This document shows positions 34,768 through 43,920 of a stretch of DNA of 64,000 bases, one piece after another. Origin of the DNA: Nocardiopsis_B sediminis (GTDB taxonomy: Bacteria; Actinomycetota; Actinomycetes; Streptosporangiales; Streptosporangiaceae); NCBI RefSeq assembly GCF_042650565.1, contig NZ_JBHSBH010000011.1, positions 62,001-126,000 on the forward strand, read 5' to 3'. The stretch's first letter is position 1. Each line of letters begins with the position of its first letter. The notes beneath the pieces were generated by a model. It was given only the letters and a program-made list of their open reading frames with translations. It had not been told where the DNA came from and did not search any database. Both the position numbers and the translations under genes were made by a program.

Positions 34768-36870
34768 CTAGAGGGCCTTGAGCCCCCGGGGGTGGAACGG
34801 AGCGCCGTTGACCTTCTCCGCGATGCCGGTGCGGTCCAGGTACGGCGTGATCCCGCCCAGGTGGAACGGCCAGCCGGCGCCCGAGATCAGGCACAGGTCG
34901 ATGTCGGCGGGCTCGGCCACCACGCCCTCGTCGAGCATGATCCGGATCTCGCGGGCCAGCGCACGCAGCGCCCGGTCCAGGATCTCCGGCTCCTCCGAGG
35001 GCCGGTCGCCGCCGGAGAAGAGCTCCGCCACCTCCGGGTCGATCGCGAAGTCCGGCCCGTACACCGCCGTCTTGCCGGCCTCGACCAGCCTGCGGTGCTG
35101 CCCGGAGACCGCGAACCGGTCCGGGAAGGCCGCGTGCAGCGTCTCCGACACGTGCAGCGCGACCGCCGGTCCCACCAGCTGGAGCAGCAGCAGCGGCGGC
35201 ATCGGCAGCCCCAGCGGCGCCACGGCGCGGTCGGCGGCCTCGGGGGCGGTGCCCTCCTCGATGGCCTTCAGCACCTCGCCCATGAACAGGGTGAGCAGCC
35301 GGTTGACCACGAACGCGGGCGCGTCCCGGCACAGCACGGCGGTCTTCTTCAGCCCCTTGGCGGTGGCGAACGCCGTGGCCAGGGCGGCGTCGCCGGTCTG
35401 CTCGCCGCGGACGATCTCCAGCAGCGGCAGCACGGCGACCGGGTTGAAGAAGTGGAAGCCGACGACGCGCTCGGGGTGGCGCAGCTTGCTCGCCATCTCC
35501 GACACCGACAGCGAGGAGGTGTTGGTCGCGAGCACCGCCTCGGGCGAGACGACCGCCTCGACCTCGGCGAACACCTGCTGCTTGACGTCCATCCGCTCGA
35601 ACACGGCCTCGATGACGAAGTCGGCGTCGGCGAACGCGTCCTTGGTCAGCGACCCCGACACCTGCCGCTTGAGCCGGTTGGCCGCATCGGGGGAGACCCG
35701 GCCCTTGGCGCGCAGACGGTCGATCTCGCCGTGCACGTAGCCGACGCCCTTGTCCAGGCGGTCCTGATCCAGGTCGGTCATGACCACCGGGACGCCCAGG
35801 CGGCGCGCGAAGAGCAGCGCGAGCTGGCCGGCCATCAGGCCGGCGCCGACGACGCCGACCTTGGTCACCGGCCGCGCCAGCTCCTTGCCGGGGGCGCCGG
35901 CGGGGCGCCGGGCGCGCTTTTGCACCAGGTCGAAGGCGTAGAGCCCGGCCTTGAGCTCGTCGCCCATGATGAGGTCGGCCAGCGCGTCGTCCTCGGCAGC
36001 GAACCCCTCGTCGCGCGTGCGGGTCCGTGCCTGCGCGACGAGGTCCAGCGCGCGGACGGGGGCGGGGGCTGCGCCGTGCAGCTTGCCCTCCAGGACGAAC
36101 CCGGCGTTGTCGACCGCCTGCTGCCACGCCTGGCCGGTGTCGACCTCGGCCCGCTCGACAGCGACCTCGCCGGTGATCACGCGCGCCGCCCACGCCAGCG
36201 ACTCCTCGACGAAGTCGGCGGGCTCGAAGAGGGCGTCGGCGATGCCCAGGTCGAACACCTCGGGGCCCTTGACCATCTTGTTCTGGGCCAGCGGGTTGTC
36301 GATGATGAGCTTGAGCGCCTTCTCGGCGCCGATCAGGTGGGGGAGCAGGTAGGTGCCGCCCCATCCGGGGACCAGGCCGAGGAACGCCTCGGGCAGCGCG
36401 AACGCCGGGACCCCCGCGGAGACCGTGCGGTAGGTGCAGTGCAGCGCCACCTCCACGCCGCCGCCCATGGCGGCGCCGTTGATGAACGCGAACGTGGGCA
36501 CGTCCAGCTCGCCCAGCTTGCGGAACACGTCGTGGCCGAGCCGGCCGATGGCGTGGGCCTGCTCGCGGTCGCGCAGCAGGGGGACCCCGGTGAGGTCGGC
36601 GCCCACGGCGAAGATGAACGGCTTGCCGGTGATGACCACCGCGGCGATGTCGGTGCGCCCCCGCGCCGCCTCGATGGCCGCGTCGAGGCTGAGCAGCCCG
36701 GCCGGGCCGAAGGTGTTCGGCTTGGTGTGGTCGTGGCCGTTGTCCAGGGTGATCAGGACGGCGGTGCCTGCCCCGTGGGGCAGCCGGACGTCGCGGGAGA
36801 GGGCGCGGGTGACGACCTCGTCGGCGAACATCTCCCCCAGTCCCGGGTGCCGGTCGATGGCGCTGCTCAC
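34768..36870 (-). CDS. fadB: 3-hydroxyacyl-CoA dehydrogenase / enoyl-CoA hydratase (FadB-type)
   Basis: Trifunctional-type beta-oxidation alpha subunit, 700 aa. The N-terminal crotonase domain (about 30-250) has the oxyanion loops FINGAAMGGGVEVAL and FLGLVPGWGGTYLLP. The NAD-binding loop VGVVGAGLMAGQLALLF begins the dehydrogenase domain, with HFFNPVAVLPLLEIV carrying the catalytic His region and a duplicated C-terminal domain. GTG 36870 overlaps the thiolase stop by one base, with AAGGGA upstream. Hydrates enoyl-CoA and oxidises 3-hydroxyacyl-CoA to feed the thiolase encoded just upstream. Confidence 0.93.
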   Translation of the reverse strand: MSSAIDRHPGLGEMFADEVVTRALSRDVRLPHGAGTAVLITLDNGHDHTKPNTFGPAGLLSLDAAIEAARGRTDIAAVVITGKPFIFAVGADLTGVPLLRDREQAHAIGRLGHDVFRKLGELDVPTFAFINGAAMGGGVEVALHCTYRTVSAGVPAFALPEAFLGLVPGWGGTYLLPHLIGAEKALKLIIDNPLAQNKMVKGPEVFDLGIADALFEPADFVEESLAWAARVITGEVAVERAEVDTGQAWQQAVDNAGFVLEGKLHGAAPAPVRALDLVAQARTRTRDEGFAAEDDALADLIMGDELKAGLYAFDLVQKRARRPAGAPGKELARPVTKVGVVGAGLMAGQLALLFARRLGVPVVMTDLDQDRLDKGVGYVHGEIDRLRAKGRVSPDAANRLKRQVSGSLTKDAFADADFVIEAVFERMDVKQQVFAEVEAVVSPEAVLATNTSSLSVSEMASKLRHPERVVGFHFFNPVAVLPLLEIVRGEQTGDAALATAFATAKGLKKTAVLCRDAPAFVVNRLLTLFMGEVLKAIEEGTAPEAADRAVAPLGLPMPPLLLLQLVGPAVALHVSETLHAAFPDRFAVSGQHRRLVEAGKTAVYGPDFAIDPEVAELFSGGDRPSEEPEILDRALRALAREIRIMLDEGVVAEPADIDLCLISGAGWPFHLGGITPYLDRTGIAEKVNGAPFHPRGLKAL

Positions 36871-38069
36871 TAGTCGTTCCCTTCCCAGTTCGTGTTCTCC
36901 CACAGGACGGTCCCGCCCATGCCCAGGCCCACGCACATGGTGGTGAGGCCGTAGCGGACATCGGGGCGGTCGGCGAAGTGCCGCGCCAGCTGCATCATCA
37001 GCCGCACGCCGGAGGAGGCCAGCGGGTGGCCGAGCGCGATCGCGCCGCCCCAGGGGTTGACGCGGGGGTCGTCGTCGGCGAGGCCGAAGTGCTCCAGGAA
37101 GGCCAGCACCTGGACGGCGAACGCCTCGTTGATCTCGATGAGGCCGATGTCGGCGATCCCCAGGCCCTGGCGCTCCAGCAGGCGCTCGGTGGCCGGCACC
37201 GGGCCCACGCCCATGACCTCGGGCTCCACGCCCGCGAAGGAGAAGTCCACCAGGCGCATCCGGGCGTCCAGGCCCAGCTCGGCGGCGACGTCCTCGGCGG
37301 CCAGGATCGCACCGGTGGCGCCGTCGTTGAGGCCCGCGGCGTTGCCGGGGGTGACGTTGCCGTGCGGCCGGAACGGGGTCTTGAGCGCGGCCAGCCCCTC
37401 CATGGTGGTGCCCGGCCGCGGCGGCTCGTCGGCGGTGGCCAGGCCGAAGCCCAGCTCGGCGGAGCGCACCAGCACGTCGACCAGGTCCTGCTGGATGCGG
37501 CCGTCGGCGTAGGCCTTGGCGACCTTCTCCTGGCTGCGCACGGCGTAGGCGTCGGCGCGCTCCTTGGTGATGGAGGGGTAGCGGTCGTGCAGGTTCTCGG
37601 CGGTGTTGCCCATGACCAGGGCGGAGGGGTCGACGAGCTTCTCGGAGAGGAAGCGCGGGTTGGGGTCGACCCCCTCGCCCATGGGGTGGCGGCCCATGTG
37701 CTCGACGCCGCCCGCGATGACGACGTCGTAGGCGCCGAAGGCGATCCCGGCCCCGGTGGTGGTGACCGCTGTGAGGGCGCCGGCGCACATGCGGTCGATG
37801 GCGTAGCCGGGGACGCTGCGGGGGAGGCCGGCGAGGAGGGCGGCGCTGCGGCCGATCGTCAGCCCCTGGTCGCCGGTCTGGGTGGTGGCGGCGATGGCGA
37901 CCTCGTCGACGCGTTCGGGCGGCAGTCCGGGGTTGCGGCGCAGCAGTTCGCGGATGACCCGGACGACCATGTCGTCGGCGCGGGTCTCGGCGTAGAGGCC
38001 CTTGCCGGCCTTGCCGAACGGGGTCCGGGCCCCGTCGACGAATACGACTTCGCGGGCGGTTCGCGGCAC
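36870..38069 (-). CDS. fadA: acetyl-CoA acyltransferase (thiolase, FadA-type)
   Basis: Beta-oxidation thiolase, 399 aa, degrading 3-ketoacyl-CoA to acetyl-CoA. The nucleophile Cys is in IDRMCAGALTA (about residue 93); the C-terminal catalytic His and Cys are in GGAIALGHPLASSG and TTMCVGLGMGG, with NEAFA also present. GTG 38069 has a good AAGGAGG site. First of a fadA-fadB operon. Its promoter region contains a -10 (TAGCAT) overlapped by TACTGGTCGGTA, a likely TetR-type operator, fitting fatty-acid regulation. Confidence 0.95.
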   Translation of the reverse strand: MPRTAREVVFVDGARTPFGKAGKGLYAETRADDMVVRVIRELLRRNPGLPPERVDEVAIAATTQTGDQGLTIGRSAALLAGLPRSVPGYAIDRMCAGALTAVTTTGAGIAFGAYDVVIAGGVEHMGRHPMGEGVDPNPRFLSEKLVDPSALVMGNTAENLHDRYPSITKERADAYAVRSQEKVAKAYADGRIQQDLVDVLVRSAELGFGLATADEPPRPGTTMEGLAALKTPFRPHGNVTPGNAAGLNDGATGAILAAEDVAAELGLDARMRLVDFSFAGVEPEVMGVGPVPATERLLERQGLGIADIGLIEINEAFAVQVLAFLEHFGLADDDPRVNPWGGAIALGHPLASSGVRLMMQLARHFADRPDVRYGLTTMCVGLGMGGTVLWENTNWEGND

Positions 38070-38112
38070 GGTTCGCCCTCCTTATCGCGCAGTGGGAGAC
38101 GTGACGACACTC

Positions 38113-38132
38113 ATGCTACTGGTCGGTAACCA
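38113..38132 (-). promoter_or_regulatory. fadA promoter -10 with overlapping operator
   Basis: Minus-strand TAGCAT (38118-38113) is overlapped by the imperfect palindrome TACTGGTCGGTA (38117-38128). TGGT and ACCA arms (38120-38123 and 38129-38132) give a second dyad. Confidence 0.45.
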
Positions 38133-38179
38133 ATGCGTGCGAGCAGTCTGCCACATCGATCCGCCGCGCGGGCGGCGGG

Positions 38180-39037
38180 TCAGAACAGGGCGGCGGCGTC
38201 GCGGTGGCGGCCGACGGCGCTGAGCGCTCCGGCGAGGTCGCGGCGCATCTTCAGGGTGAGCATGCGGATCTCGGGGTCGCCCGCGGCGGCCAGGCCGTTC
38301 TTGTAGGCCGCGCTCAGCGTCTCGACGGCCTCCTCGGGCCGCCCCGCCTGGGTGTAGGCGCGGCCCAGCCGGTGGTGGACCCGGAGGGTGTCGAGGTGCC
38401 GGCCGCCCAGCCGGCGGCGGCGCTGGGCGAAGACCATGCGCAGCTGCTGGGTGGTGTCGTCGTAGCGTCCGATCGCGGCGTAGGCCGTGCTCAGGCCGAT
38501 GCGCAGGTGCTCGCGCTCCTCGGGGACCCCGGAGTCCTCGACGGCGCGCTCGAAGTGGGAGATGGCGGCGTCGTGGCGCCCGCACCGGCGGTAGCAGATC
38601 GCCAGCCGGCTGCGCGCCGCCACCGTGTCGGCGGCCACGGGCCCCAGCCGGGCGTCGCGGTGCTCCAGCAGCAGCTCCCAGATGGCCGCGGCCTCGGCGG
38701 GGCGGCCGGAGTCCTCGAGGCTCCAGGCCAGGTTCTCCCGGATGGTGTCGGTCTGCTCGTGGTCCTCGCCGAACACGCGCACGGCGGAGTCGAGGGTGTG
38801 CTCGAACTGGGCGACCGCGGCTTCGCGCCGGCCGATCTGGGCGTACTTGCTGGCGAGGTTGTTGCCGGCGGTGATGGTGCGCTCGTCGTCGGGGCCGAAC
38901 GCGTCGGTGGTCTCGCGCAGGGTGCGCTCCAAGGCCGCGGCGCGCTGTCCCGGGGTATGGCCGTGCTCGGGCGATGACGTGGGGGCGGGCAGGCTGCCGG
39001 GGGCGAGCCCTGTCTTCCGCAGCAGGGATCGCCACAT
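38180..39037 (-). CDS. tetratricopeptide repeat protein
   Basis: About 285 aa, built largely of TPR units of roughly 42 residues (for example AAALERTLRETTDAFGPDDE, AVAQFEHTLDSAVRVFGEDH, ETLSAAYKNGLAAAG), the kinesin-light-chain-like TPR_12 type common in actinobacteria. The ATG 39037 (MWRSLLRKTG) is one of several possible starts; upstream in-frame GTGs at 39043 or 39052 are also reasonable. No enzymatic domain, so probably a protein-interaction scaffold. It lies downstream of RNase D on the same strand; partner unknown. Confidence 0.78.
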   Translation of the reverse strand: MWRSLLRKTGLAPGSLPAPTSSPEHGHTPGQRAAALERTLRETTDAFGPDDERTITAGNNLASKYAQIGRREAAVAQFEHTLDSAVRVFGEDHEQTDTIRENLAWSLEDSGRPAEAAAIWELLLEHRDARLGPVAADTVAARSRLAICYRRCGRHDAAISHFERAVEDSGVPEEREHLRIGLSTAYAAIGRYDDTTQQLRMVFAQRRRRLGGRHLDTLRVHHRLGRAYTQAGRPEEAVETLSAAYKNGLAAAGDPEIRMLTLKMRRDLAGALSAVGRHRDAAALF

Positions 39038-39258
39038 CGACACCAGACTCACCACCTCTGCATGGCCGCGGCCCGCCGCGCGCCGAAACTTTCCACCCCG
39101 CATCAACAACAGCACGATTCAATAACTTAATCCGTGAACCGGTGGTGGGGAAGTGCCTGAGGGGTGTGCCGCCAGCGTGAATCGCGTCACTTATGCCATT
39201 TTTTGGCCAGGATCAGGTTTAAAACCACCCAAAGCCGTGACGTGGGCGTTATCAGCCC

Positions 39259-40536
39259 TCACGAGGACGTCCGGGCCGCCTTCTCCAGCGCCTGCGCGAG
39301 AGCCTCGGCGGTCAGCCCCACCTGCCACTCGCGCGCCCCGTGGGCGCGCAGGTGGGCGGCGACCGCATCGGTGCCCGCCGCCTCCGGCGGGGTCCACGAC
39401 AGCCGCCGCACCGCATCGGGCTGGAGCAGGTTCTCGGTGGGCATGGTGACCCGCTCGGCGATGGCGCCCACCGCCGCCCGGGCGGCCTCCAGCCGCCGCG
39501 CGGCGGCCGGATCGCGGTCGGCCCACCGGTTGGTGGGCGGCGGACCGTCGCCCGGGGCGCTGGGCTGCGGCAGGTCCGCGGCCGAGAGGTCACGGGCCCG
39601 GCTGATCGCCTTGATCCAGTTCTGCGCGTAGCGGCGGGCCAGCCGCACGCTGAACGGCTTGAGCGCGGTCAGCTCCTGGGCGGTGCGCGGCAGTGCGGTG
39701 GCGGCCTCGACGATCCCGGCGTCGGGCAGGACACGCCCCGGGGAGATGTCGCGTTCCTGGGCGATGCGGTCGCGCTCCTGCCACAGCTCGCGCACCACGC
39801 CCAGCGCGCGCTGGTTGCGCACCCGGTGGATGCCCGACGTGCGGCGCCAGGGGTCGGTGCGCGGCTCCTTGGGCGGGGCCGCCAGCACCGACGCGAACTC
39901 CTCGCGCGCCCACTCCAGCTTGCCGGACTCCGCGAGCTCGGCCTCAAGGGCGTCGCGCAGCTCGACCAGGATCTCCACGTCCAGCGCCGCATAGGTCAGC
40001 CAGTCGGCCGGCAGCGGGCGCACCGACCAGTCGACGGCCGAGTGCTCCTTGGCCAGCCGCAGGCCCAGCACACGCTCGACCATCGACCCCAGCCCCACCC
40101 GCTGGTAGCCCAGCAGCCGGCCGGCCAGCTCGGTGTCGAAGAGCACGGCGGGGCGCAGGCCGACCTCGCTCAGGCACGGCAGGTCCTGGTGGGCGGCGTG
40201 CAGCACCATCTCGGCGCCGGCCAGCGCCTCGCTCAGCGAGGTGAGGTCGGGGCAGGCGATCGGGTCGATCAGCGCCGAACCCGCCCCCTCGCGGCGCAGC
40301 TGGACCAGATAGGCGCGCTGTCCGTAGCGGTACCCCGACGCGCGCTCGGCGTCGACGGCCACCGGGCCGCTTCCCGCGCCGAACGCCTCGACCACCCGGG
40401 CCAGGTGGGCGGCGTCGGCCACCACGGGCGGCAGCCCCTCGCGGGGCTCGCGCAACAGGGGGGCTTCGGGCCCGTTCTGCTCCGGCGGATGCTCCGGTTC
40501 GGGGGTACCTGTCTTCGAGTTCAGCACGTTCGCCAC
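39259..40536 (-). CDS. rnd: ribonuclease D (HRDC domain)
   Basis: 3'-5' exoribonuclease, 425 aa, trimming tRNA and small stable RNA. The DEDD exonuclease residues are visible in VAVDAERASGYRYG, LHAAHQDLPCL and LTYAALDVEILVEL. An HRDC domain follows around residues 220-300 (RRTSGIHRVRNQRALGVVRE...). GTG 40536 (VANVLNSKTG) lies 6 nt after TACCGT on the minus strand, so the gene appears leaderless; an ATG at 40593 would lie upstream of that box. DUF3000 lies just upstream on the same strand, as in other actinobacteria. Confidence 0.93.
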   Translation of the reverse strand: MANVLNSKTGTPEPEHPPEQNGPEAPLLREPREGLPPVVADAAHLARVVEAFGAGSGPVAVDAERASGYRYGQRAYLVQLRREGAGSALIDPIACPDLTSLSEALAGAEMVLHAAHQDLPCLSEVGLRPAVLFDTELAGRLLGYQRVGLGSMVERVLGLRLAKEHSAVDWSVRPLPADWLTYAALDVEILVELRDALEAELAESGKLEWAREEFASVLAAPPKEPRTDPWRRTSGIHRVRNQRALGVVRELWQERDRIAQERDISPGRVLPDAGIVEAATALPRTAQELTALKPFSVRLARRYAQNWIKAISRARDLSAADLPQPSAPGDGPPPTNRWADRDPAAARRLEAARAAVGAIAERVTMPTENLLQPDAVRRLSWTPPEAAGTDAVAAHLRAHGAREWQVGLTAEALAQALEKAARTSS

Positions 40537-40542
40537 CCCACC

Positions 40543-40548
40543 ACGGTA
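40543..40548 (-). promoter_or_regulatory. -10 element TACCGT, leaderless
   Basis: TACCGT on the minus strand ends 6 nt before the RNase D GTG at 40536. Confidence 0.5.
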
Positions 40549-40639
40549 TGTCCTTCCGCCGCCGTCCGCCGCAGGGAGTGCCGCGGACGGCACTGTGCCG
40601 CCGCCTGCGGGGCGCTCCGGGGGACCGGTGGGGCCGGGT

Positions 40640-41221
40640 TCAGCCGTCGGTCCGCGACCGGCGCTGGCCGATATCGGCGACGTCGATGGGCGGCAGCCCC
40701 GCCGCCGACGACAGCAGCGACAGCCACACCTCCATGTGCGCCGACAGGTCGTCGGACTCCGGCGACCACGACGCGCGCAGCTCCAGCTCCGTGGACACCG
40801 GCCGGTCGGCCTTCGCGGCGAAGCCCTCGGTCGTGGCGCGCGTCACGGTGCCGCTGAGCTCGCGGTGCGCGGCGCCGTGCCCGCTGAGCGCCTCGGTCAG
40901 CCAGCTCCACGCGACCTGGCCCAGCAGCGGATCGGCCGCGATCTCCGACTCCAGGTCGGCGCTGACCCACGCGACGACCCGGAACGGGCCGGGCCACTCG
41001 CGCGTGCCCTCGGGGTCGTACAGCACGATCAGCCGGCCGAAGGCGGCGTCATCGCCGTCGAGGCCGACATTGGCCGACATGGCGACGGCGTAGGGGGCGA
41101 GGCGCTGGGGGGCGGGGATGTCCTCGACCGTGATCTCGGGCCGGACCGCGGGCGTACGCAGACTCTCGACCGCTCGCCTGAACGCGGGGGGCGCGTCATC
41201 GACCCTACCGAGAGGGGGCAT
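40640..41221 (-). CDS. DUF3000 domain protein
   Basis: Actinobacterial protein of unknown function, 193 aa. The sequence PPAFRRAVESLRTPAVRPEI near the N-terminus and WPGPFRVVAWVSADLESEIA in the middle match DUF3000. No membrane segment. ATG 41221 was chosen where family similarity begins; the open frame extends farther but into unlikely Arg/Pro-rich sequence. Divergent from hemE across a 362-bp interval. DUF3000 is often found between hemE and RNase D, as here. Confidence 0.85.
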   Translation of the reverse strand: MPPLGRVDDAPPAFRRAVESLRTPAVRPEITVEDIPAPQRLAPYAVAMSANVGLDGDDAAFGRLIVLYDPEGTREWPGPFRVVAWVSADLESEIAADPLLGQVAWSWLTEALSGHGAAHRELSGTVTRATTEGFAAKADRPVSTELELRASWSPESDDLSAHMEVWLSLLSSAAGLPPIDVADIGQRRSRTDG

Positions 41222-41583
41222 GATGGAAACGTCAGCCTTAATCTTGTGTTGGAGCATGTCGCACCGCAGGCCGCGGCGGCCGTTCGCGTCGCGACGCGCC
41301 CGTTCCGGCCACGGCCGCACCGTCGCGGCAGAGCGCGCCGGCGGTTGCGGCGCGTGACGGTGGGCACCCCATGACGGTGGCACGAGTCACCTCCGCGGAC
41401 CCGGAGTTTTTCCGGCGTGTCGGCCTTTTGTAATGATCTTGGGATCGCTGCCGCGACGAAGTCGTTATCAGGTTCACCCTCCTTCCCATTCCCGCACACG
41501 GCGGGCTCCAATGATGGCCGATGGGGGCCACCTCCGGGGCGGTAACGACACGCCCGCGCCGCACACGTGGCACGATCAGGGGT
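41222..41583. other. divergent intergenic region DUF3000/hemE, no gene seen
   Basis: 362 bp. GC-rich to about 41400, then lower GC with a short hairpin CCGGAGTTTTTCCGG and the run GGCCTTTTGTAATGATCTT. Just before hemE, CACGAT ends 7 nt before the GTG and may be its -10. No ORF with proper codon bias or RNA gene recognised. Confidence 0.5.
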
Positions 41584-42615
41584 GTGACGTTGCACGACTC
41601 TCCCTTCCTCCGCGCCTGCCGGCGCCTCCCGGTGTCCCACACACCGGTGTGGTTCATGCGCCAGGCCGGGCGCTCACTGCCCGAATACCGCAGGGTCCGC
41701 GCCGATGTCCCGATGCTGGAGGCGTGCGCGCGGCCCGACATGATCGTCGAGATCACCATGCAGCCGGTGCGCCGCCACGGCGTCGACGCCGCCATCTACT
41801 TCAGCGACATCGTGGTGCCGCTGAAGGCCATCGGCGTCGACCTCGACATCAAGCCGGGCGTCGGCCCGGTCGTGGCCGACCCGATCCGCGACGCCGAGGG
41901 CGTCAAGCGGCTGCGCGACCTCGAACCCGATGACGTGCACTACGTGACCGAGGCCGTCGGCGAGCTTGTCGGCGAGCTCGGCGATACCCCGCTCATCGGC
42001 TTCGCCGGGGCCCCGTTCACGCTCGCGTCCTACCTCATCGAGGGCGGCCCCTCGAAGAACCACGAGCGCACCAAGGCGCTGATGTACGGCGAGCCCGAGC
42101 TGTGGGACGAGCTCATGCGCCGCCTGGCCGCCATCACCCTGGAGTTCCTGCGGGTCCAGATCGCGGCCGGCGCCTCGGCCGTGCAGCTCTTCGACTCCTG
42201 GGCGGGCGCGCTCAGCGCCGAGGACTACCGCGCGTCGGTGCTGCCGCACAGCGCCTGGATCTTCGAACGGCTCCAGGACGCCGACGTGCCGCGCATCCAC
42301 TTCGGCGTCGGCACCGGCGAACTCCTCAGCCTGCTCAGCGAGGCCGGCGCCGATGTCGTCGGGGTGGACTGGCGGGTGCCGCTGGACAAGGCCGCCCAGC
42401 GGGTCCAGCCCGGCACCGCCCTCCAGGGCAACCTCGACCCGGCGACCCTCTTCGCGCCGTGGGACGTCGTCGCCGACCGCACCCGCGACGTCCTCTCACG
42501 CGGAGCCGCCGCCGAGGGCCACGTGTTCAACCTGGGTCACGGCGTCCTGCCCACCACCGACCCCGACGTCCTCACGCGCCTCACCCACCTCGTCCACGAG
42601 GAGACCGAGCGCTGA
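41584..42615 (+). CDS. hemE: uroporphyrinogen decarboxylase
   Basis: Heme biosynthesis enzyme converting uroporphyrinogen III to coproporphyrinogen III, 343 aa. The signature RQAGRSLPEYRRVRA with the substrate-binding Arg is near the N-terminus, IYFSDIVVPLKAIG carries the active-site Asp, and LQGNLDPATLFAPWD and VFNLGHGVLPTTDPD are conserved C-terminal motifs. GTG 41584 (VTLHDSPFLRA) is preferred. Together with hemY and hemQ downstream it fits the coproporphyrin-dependent pathway of actinobacteria. Confidence 0.96.
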   Translation: MTLHDSPFLRACRRLPVSHTPVWFMRQAGRSLPEYRRVRADVPMLEACARPDMIVEITMQPVRRHGVDAAIYFSDIVVPLKAIGVDLDIKPGVGPVVADPIRDAEGVKRLRDLEPDDVHYVTEAVGELVGELGDTPLIGFAGAPFTLASYLIEGGPSKNHERTKALMYGEPELWDELMRRLAAITLEFLRVQIAAGASAVQLFDSWAGALSAEDYRASVLPHSAWIFERLQDADVPRIHFGVGTGELLSLLSEAGADVVGVDWRVPLDKAAQRVQPGTALQGNLDPATLFAPWDVVADRTRDVLSRGAAAEGHVFNLGHGVLPTTDPDVLTRLTHLVHEETER

Positions 42616-42701
42616 CACCGCCCCGCTGAGGGGCCGTACACCGGGCCGGCACCGTCCCGGCGCGGGCCCGCGCAAGGTCCCGCGTGCCCGCACCGGAGAG
42701 A

Positions 42702-43793
42702 TCACCCCGTGGCCGGGCCGTCGTTGCCTGAGGGGGCGCCGCTGCCATCGCCGCCGACGGCGCCGCTACCGCCGTCCGCCGTCGCCGCGGCGTCGTCCGC
42801 GCCCGCGGTGTCCGGCTCCTCGCCCGTCGCCGCGGCGTCCGCTGCGGGCGTGTCCGCGGCAGGAGCGCCCGCGCCTTCGGCGGGCCTGCCCGCTGCCGCC
42901 GCGGCCGCCCGGCGGCGGCGTCGCCACCAGATCAGGGCCGGGACGCCCGGGACCGCCAGGACCACCAGGAACGGCAGCAGCCAGCCGACCCCTACGGCGA
43001 TCCCCTGCCCGACCGCCACCAGCGCGAGCCAGCCGCGTTCCAGACCGCCGACGAAGCCGATCGAGCCGCCGCCGTCGCGGCCCACGTAGCTCTCCGGCGG
43101 CATCAGGTTGAGGTGCACGGTGCCCATCGCGGTCTGCTCGGCCAGCGACTCCTGGCGGGCCAGCAGGGACTCCAGGTCCGCCTGGCGGGTGCTGATCTCC
43201 GTCTCCACCGCGAGCACGTCGGAGACGGTGGCCGCGTCGTCGAGCAGGTCCCGCAGCCGCTCCAGCGACGCCTCGGCCGACTCCACCCGGCTGTCGACGT
43301 CGGCGACCTCCTCGGTCACGTCCTGCACCGAGCGGTCCAGGTCGGAGCGCTCGCCCAGGGCGCCCAGCTCGTCGAGCCCGTCCTCATAGCGCTCCTGCGG
43401 GATCCGCAGGGTGAGCGAGGCGCCGGGCACCTCACCGCGGGCGGTCGTGACGCTCTCGGCCGCGACGAACCCGCCCGCTGCGTCCACCCATTCCGCGGCG
43501 TCCTGCGCCGCCGCCTCGACGTCGTCGACCTCCACGCTGAGGTCCGCGGTGTGAATCCGTGTGCGGTCACTCACATCGACGTCGGCGGTGGTGCCCGGCG
43601 CCCCCTGCTCCCCGGACTGCTCCTGGCTCTCCGGCGCGACCGCGGCCGCGCCCTCGGAGCCGCGGTCCGCGACCCCGGCCGACATCTGCTCACCCGCTCC
43701 GGAACACCCCGCCAGCAGGGCGGTCGCCAGGGCCACAGCGGCACCCGCGGCCACCCGGCGGCGCGGGCGCCCGGTCACCCAGTCCGTTTCCAT
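42702..43793 (-). CDS. DUF4349 lipoprotein
   Basis: Cell-surface protein of 363 aa. An N-terminal signal ends in the lipobox LLAGC. A DUF4349 domain follows (about 85-300) with two sandwiched beta parts (TRIHTADLSVEVDDVEAAAQ; VPGASLTLRIPQERYEDGL) around a coiled coil (VDSRVESAEASLERLRDLLD). Near the C-terminus one membrane segment (GVGWLLPFLVVLAVPGVPAL) precedes an Arg-rich stop and an Ala/Gly/Asp-rich tail. ATG 43793 (METDWVTGRPRR) was chosen; the longer frame overlaps the hemY promoter. Function unknown. It separates hemE from hemY. Confidence 0.83.
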   Translation of the reverse strand: METDWVTGRPRRRVAAGAAVALATALLAGCSGAGEQMSAGVADRGSEGAAAVAPESQEQSGEQGAPGTTADVDVSDRTRIHTADLSVEVDDVEAAAQDAAEWVDAAGGFVAAESVTTARGEVPGASLTLRIPQERYEDGLDELGALGERSDLDRSVQDVTEEVADVDSRVESAEASLERLRDLLDDAATVSDVLAVETEISTRQADLESLLARQESLAEQTAMGTVHLNLMPPESYVGRDGGGSIGFVGGLERGWLALVAVGQGIAVGVGWLLPFLVVLAVPGVPALIWWRRRRRAAAAAAGRPAEGAGAPAADTPAADAAATGEEPDTAGADDAAATADGGSGAVGGDGSGAPSGNDGPATG

Positions 43794-43920
43794 GCGGATC
43801 CGACGCGCCGGGTCGCCGCCCCGTTGCGCCCGCGAGGTCTCACCTCGGTCACGGCCGCGCGCCGGCGGATGGCAACAACCTGTCGGCACCCCCGCCCCGG
43901 CCATCTGGAAAGCTGGGTCC

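Noticed and set aside
39216..39226. GGTTTAAAACC palindrome between RNase D and the TPR gene
   Set aside because: Short and isolated; no second copy or matching promoter spacing to support an operator.
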